In this document: one piece after another, positions 60,852 to 64,000 of the stretch
Layout of the letters: each line of letters starts with the position of its first letter
Numbering within the stretch: the stretch's first letter is position 1
Source: JAHBXL01 sp964409775
Lineage (GTDB): Bacteria; Planctomycetota; Phycisphaerae; Phycisphaerales; UBA1924
DNA: 64,000 nucleotides
Direction of reading: 5' to 3'
Assembly (NCBI GenBank): GCA_964409775.1
Contig: CAYPEI010000021.1
Span: 11,477-75,476, forward strand
Made by a program: the position numbers and the translations under genes
The notes under the pieces: model-generated
What the model was told of the DNA's origin: nothing
Seen by the model: only the letters and a program-made list of their open reading frames with translations
The model's database searches: none

Positions 60852-61742
60852 TCAGTCCCCCTTCCTGCCGACGTGGTCGGCCAGGAACTGCGGCATCGTG
60901 GCGAGGTTCGTGCCTCGCAGGAGGGCGACAAAGCCCGGGTCGGCGATGAGCTGCTTGAGGGCGCTGGCGACGAAGAGCAGGCGTGTCTCGCAGACCTTGG
61001 CCTTGTGGACCAGCAGCCGTTGCTTGGCGCTCTCGCGCTTGTACGCCTGCATCAGCGTGTGGGTGGTCACCTCCTTCTTCGCATTCTTCGGGCCGGCGTG
61101 CCGCATCGACTTTCCGACGGCGCGGCGGACCTCGATCAGCCGGCGCGCCTTGAGGAGCTGCTTGCCCCGCAGGCTCTTGGACTCGTAGGCGTCCGCCAGC
61201 GCGCGCTGGACTTCCTGATCGTCAGAAGTCGCGATTGTGACCGCGATGCTGATGGGGATCTGCCCGGTTTCGACCGCGTCGAGGAGCCTGGTCTCCCCTT
61301 GCCTGAGCAGCCGCACGATCCCCTTGACATAGGAGACCTGGAGGTCGGTCTTCTGGGCTATATCCGTGTAGGAGTAGCCTCGTTCCTTGAGGTTGCCGAT
61401 CTCGCGGAGCATCTCGACGCACGTCAGCCGCCGGCGGGCCAGGTTCTCGGCCAGGCTCATCAGGAGGAGTTCCTCGCGCGTGGCATCGATGATCAGCGCC
61501 GGCACCGTGGCGTCGCCCAGCTGCTTGCACGCCTCCAATCGGCCCTGCCCGCAGACCAGTTCGTAGAGCGGCTTGCCGTCGCGCGATCCCCGCTGGACCA
61601 CGGTGACCGGCTTCTTCAGGCCGATGTGAGAGATGTTGGTCACAATCTGTTTGAACTTGATCTTGCCGCGCTCACGCGGGTTCATGATCGTGATCTGATC
61701 GATCGGGATGCGGACGACGTTGGTGTCGCGGTGGTCGATCAT
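60852..61742 (-). CDS. ParB-like nuclease/partition domain protein
   Basis: A 296-residue protein whose ATG at 61742 overlaps the recombinase stop (ATGA). The ParB-type motif is YELVCGQGRLEACKQLGDAT, then LLMSLAENLARRRLTCVEML and an HTH core (YSYTDIAQKTDLQVSYVKGI). The C-terminus is basic and helical. It is paralogous in plan to the following gene at 59951-60850. Together with the recombinase they form a coupled three-gene unit; similar sets occur in integrated elements. The biochemical role is inferred. Confidence 0.83.
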   Translation of the reverse strand: MIDHRDTNVVRIPIDQITIMNPRERGKIKFKQIVTNISHIGLKKPVTVVQRGSRDGKPLYELVCGQGRLEACKQLGDATVPALIIDATREELLLMSLAENLARRRLTCVEMLREIGNLKERGYSYTDIAQKTDLQVSYVKGIVRLLRQGETRLLDAVETGQIPISIAVTIATSDDQEVQRALADAYESKSLRGKQLLKARRLIEVRRAVGKSMRHAGPKNAKKEVTTHTLMQAYKRESAKQRLLVHKAKVCETRLLFVASALKQLIADPGFVALLRGTNLATMPQFLADHVGRKGD

Positions 61743-63295
61743 GCGGCCACCTCGATCTGGACGACCTTGGCCATCCCGAGAAAGAACTCCAGCGACTCGA
61801 ACCGGAAGGTGTCGATCGACGCGCCGTTGAACTCCGATAGCCGGAACTCGGGCATCTCGATGTCGAGCGATGGCAGCAGGAAGTAGTCGGCGGGTTGCTC
61901 GTTGGCGGGGTCCATCCTCGCGACGATGTGGATGTCGGCGCTGCGCTCCACGGACACGCGGAAACGCCACCGGCATGAACCTGCCGGCGTGGATCGGCAC
62001 CGGGCGAGGTAGAGCGAGGCGCTGTAGAGCCCGTTGATGACTAGCGCATCTGAAACCTCATTGCGCTCGACGGTGGCCCCCATCGTCTGAAGGTCCTGGA
62101 TCATGTCGCCTAGCAGTTTGGGGTGGGCTTCCCGCAAATGCCGGTTGACCTCCAAGTACTCAAAGTTCCGTTCGGGTGTGTACCCCGCCAGCCGGTAGGC
62201 ATTGATGAGGCTCCCGAACCGGGAGCGGTACGCCGAGCTTGACGGCATGCCGTCGGTTTCGTCGATGAGAGCGCCCGAGAGCCCCGGATGCACAGCCAGC
62301 AGGGTCTTAAGACGCTCGATCATCTCTGTGTCGGTGAAGTGGCGGTTGCGCTCCTGGATGATCCCCCGCGCCATGTAGAAGGATTCGGGATCGACGATGG
62401 CGTCGAAGACGCCGTCGGCCCGCACCCACATGTTCGGGGGGTTCACGACCCGCTTTTTCTTGAGCTTGAACGACACCCGGTTGTAGATGTTGTTCCCGAT
62501 GTACTTCTCGTTGGAGAGGACCTGGTGGACCATGCTCCTCGTCCACGGCCGGTCGCAGCCGGAGACCACGCCCGCCGCGTTGAGATATTCGGCGATGATC
62601 CGCTCGCTCTTGCCGTGCTTGACAAACTGCTCGTAGATAGACTGGACCACCTGGACCTCGTCATCCGGCCCGGGCACCAGGATCACGCGGTCGGTCTGCA
62701 GGCTCTTCTGCTCTCCACGTCTGAGCACCCCCTTGGGCGTTCCGTTGACGTCCAGCAGCATGCGGCGCAGGCCGTAGCCCGCGGGGCCGCCTTGGCGGAA
62801 CCCGAGCTGGATGAGGCGGCACTGGCCCTTGAAGACCTTGCTTGACAACTCGCGGCTGTACTCGCCGGCCATTGCCCGCTTGACGCTCTTGATGATAGTT
62901 GAGACGGGGCTGCCGTCATTGGCGAACTGCTCCATGCAGTACTCGACGTGGATGCCGGCCCGTTTGCAGGCGTACTCGTAGTAGGCACTCTCATCGGAAT
63001 CCTGGAACCGTCCCCACCGGCTCACGTCGTACACCAGGATCGCCTTGAAGGGCGCGTTGCCGCTCTGGACGTCTTCGAGCATCTGTCGGAGCGATCCTCG
63101 TCCTTCGATTCTCAGGCCGCTCTTGCCGTCGTCGGCGTAGGTCTTCACGATCTCGTACCCGCGGGCCTTGGCGAACTCCGCGATCGCGTCTCGCTGATTC
63201 TCGGTGGAGTACTGCTGATGCTCCGTGGACATGCGAACGTACTGAGCCGCGGGAGTAGGAAACGCGGCACCAGTAATCGGGTTGGATGGGGTCAT
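61739..63295 (-). CDS. Large serine recombinase
   Basis: A 518-residue recombinase from ATG 63295 (MTPSNPITGAAFPTPAAQYV). The resolvase domain starts QYVRMSTEHQQYSTENQRDA, with the catalytic serine in RMSTEHQ and the arginine-bearing ILVYDVSRWGRFQDSDE. The recombinase domain follows (WTRSMVHQVLSNEKYIGNNI), and the C-terminal half is a longer unusual domain (FGSLINAYRLAGYTPERNF). It is the likely integrase of the island to the right or left of it. The gene is translationally coupled to two ParB-like genes and has phased repeats upstream. Confidence 0.9.
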   Translation of the reverse strand: MTPSNPITGAAFPTPAAQYVRMSTEHQQYSTENQRDAIAEFAKARGYEIVKTYADDGKSGLRIEGRGSLRQMLEDVQSGNAPFKAILVYDVSRWGRFQDSDESAYYEYACKRAGIHVEYCMEQFANDGSPVSTIIKSVKRAMAGEYSRELSSKVFKGQCRLIQLGFRQGGPAGYGLRRMLLDVNGTPKGVLRRGEQKSLQTDRVILVPGPDDEVQVVQSIYEQFVKHGKSERIIAEYLNAAGVVSGCDRPWTRSMVHQVLSNEKYIGNNIYNRVSFKLKKKRVVNPPNMWVRADGVFDAIVDPESFYMARGIIQERNRHFTDTEMIERLKTLLAVHPGLSGALIDETDGMPSSSAYRSRFGSLINAYRLAGYTPERNFEYLEVNRHLREAHPKLLGDMIQDLQTMGATVERNEVSDALVINGLYSASLYLARCRSTPAGSCRWRFRVSVERSADIHIVARMDPANEQPADYFLLPSLDIEMPEFRLSEFNGASIDTFRFESLEFFLGMAKVVQIEVAA

Positions 63296-63384
63296 GGCAA
63301 GGCCCTTCGAGTAGGCAAGCACACGGTCGGCAACATCGCCGGCCAACGGTCAAGAAGACGGTACCGCGTCCGCCTTGCTGACCG

Positions 63385-63423
63385 GTTGAAAACCAGTTGA
63401 ACGGTGGTTGAAAAGCTGTTGCA
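63385..63423. promoter_or_regulatory. Four direct repeats with 11-bp phasing upstream of the recombinase
   Basis: GTTGAA at 63385, 63396 and 63407 and GTTGCA at 63418 repeat at exactly 11-bp intervals; the outer copies extend to GGTTGAAAA. OmpR/PhoB-type winged-helix proteins bind tandem direct repeats of this spacing, and such a protein is encoded directly next to them. The array starts 90 nt upstream of the recombinase ATG. Confidence 0.65.
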
Positions 63424-63426
63424 CGC

Positions 63427-63960
63427 TCACGACGCGCGGAACAGCAGCGCGTAGTGGCCGTACATGTGTCCATCGATCCGTGCCGCAAGATCGCCCATGC
63501 CTTCCTCACGCAACCTGGCCTTCAACCGGCAGACGGTGCTACGCACGGTCGAGTAAGTCCGTGGGTTCGTCCAGAGATCGTCCAGTAAGCGATCAATGCT
63601 GATGTACTCGTTGGGACGCCGCGCGAGCTGCTCCAGGAGAGCGAAGCCCGTCGTGTTCCCCAAGACGCAGCGACGCTCACCCCAGAGCACGGCGTAGGTG
63701 GTGCGCTCGACACGCAGCGTCTGGCCATCGGATCCGGCCGCGACGATCGGAGAGGCGTGCGCTCGCGGGACGGCCTTCTCCACCAAGTGGCACAGATCAT
63801 CCACTTGTGTGACCATCGAGACGAGACTGGCGCGGAGTGCTCGGGCTGCCTTAAGCAGACGATTGGCGTGGGCGGTATCCATGCCAACATTCAGCCGGTC
63901 GGTGTTTGCTGCGTTAGGCCTCGAGCGGGAGCATGTCGGGGCACGCGGGTCATCGTTCAC
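63427..63960 (-). CDS. OmpR/PhoB-type winged-helix DNA-binding protein
   Basis: A 177-residue protein (ATG 63960; ATG 63882 would give 151 residues, and neither has a clear ribosome-binding site). The C-terminal 85 residues are a Trans_reg_C winged helix: TTGFALLEQLARRPNEYISI, LLDDLWTNPRTYSTVRSTVC, and a final IDGHMYGHYALLF hairpin. There is no receiver domain; the N-terminal part is helical (MDTAHANRLLKAARALRASL) and may dimerise. It lies just upstream of the recombinase operon on the same strand and beside 11-bp direct repeats, so it probably regulates that operon. Confidence 0.78.
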   Translation of the reverse strand: MNDDPRAPTCSRSRPNAANTDRLNVGMDTAHANRLLKAARALRASLVSMVTQVDDLCHLVEKAVPRAHASPIVAAGSDGQTLRVERTTYAVLWGERRCVLGNTTGFALLEQLARRPNEYISIDRLLDDLWTNPRTYSTVRSTVCRLKARLREEGMGDLAARIDGHMYGHYALLFRAS

Positions 63961-64000
63961 TGTGGATAGCAGGCACGACCTAACGTTCGCACGATGTTTG

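Noticed and set aside
63385..63423. Plasmid replication iterons
   Set aside because: The repeats are short and 11-bp phased with no Rep gene, DnaA boxes or AT-rich region; an operator fits better.
1..64000. CRISPR arrays
   Set aside because: No set of regularly spaced 25-40-nt direct repeats was seen anywhere; the CARF-like domain at 54.7-56.3 kb has no cas gene near it.

Overview
The window reads as a GC-rich chromosomal segment from a planctomycete, most likely of the class Phycisphaerae. The signs are three secreted proteins ending in paired short dockerin-like repeats of the form DFNG-VPDIFAFLxAWFAGC, LPS genes (lpxI, lptD, gmhA, a WecA-like transferase, an O-antigen-ligase-like protein), a bacterial topoisomerase VI B subunit and ribosomal genes in a broken-up str arrangement. 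The assignment is inferred from gene content only; no rRNA or tRNA gene was seen.

Layout. 0-4.4 kb: two small hypotheticals (one running off the left edge), lpxI with a TlyA-like methyltransferase, and a leftward pair of unknown glycine-rich membrane or exported proteins. 4.6-10.6 kb: an arginine-succinylase (AST) type cluster made of an M20 hydrolase, a class III aminotransferase, astA and astD. 10.8-18.5 kb: folE2, rpsL-rpsG, a ThiF/MoeB-like E1 enzyme, a multi-HTH protein, a DinB-like protein, then adk and fusA on the opposite strand. 18.9-28.9 kb: a tightly packed leftward operon lptD-argJ-HMG-CoA lyase-enoyl-CoA hydratase-wecA-like-O-antigen ligase. 29-38 kb: sulfotransferase, gmhA, homogentisate dioxygenase, a dockerin protein, miaB-ligA and a CYTH protein. 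38.4-45.7 kb: top6B, katA divergent from an OxyR with both redox cysteines, and a DUF4139 protein. 45.8-53 kb: an exported S51 (cyanophycinase-like) peptidase, a beta-helix dockerin protein, small secreted proteins, a 22-C homopolymer, and prmC.

From about 53.1 kb to the right edge the character changes to a mobile or mosaic island: two truncated DUF2924 genes, a truncated transposase, two ParB-like genes translationally coupled to a large serine recombinase, and an OmpR/PhoB-type winged-helix gene beside four 11-bp-phased direct repeats. Embedded in it is the most interesting unit. An RtcR-like sigma-54 activator with a CARF-like sensor domain is transcribed away from a three-gene operon (small protein, UPF1-like SF1 helicase, unknown protein). 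That operon has a convincing -24/-12 promoter and paired upstream repeats. The helicase lacks the region that should hold Walker B and motif III. The unit sits between two copies of an 18-bp direct repeat. I read it as an inducible stress or defence module carried as cargo; its function is not known from sequence alone.

Genes probably work together in these groups: arginine catabolism (4.6-10.6 kb), outer-membrane/LPS biogenesis mixed with arginine synthesis and leucine-type acyl-CoA breakdown (18.9-30.6 kb), peroxide defence (katA/oxyR), and the sigma-54-controlled helicase island.
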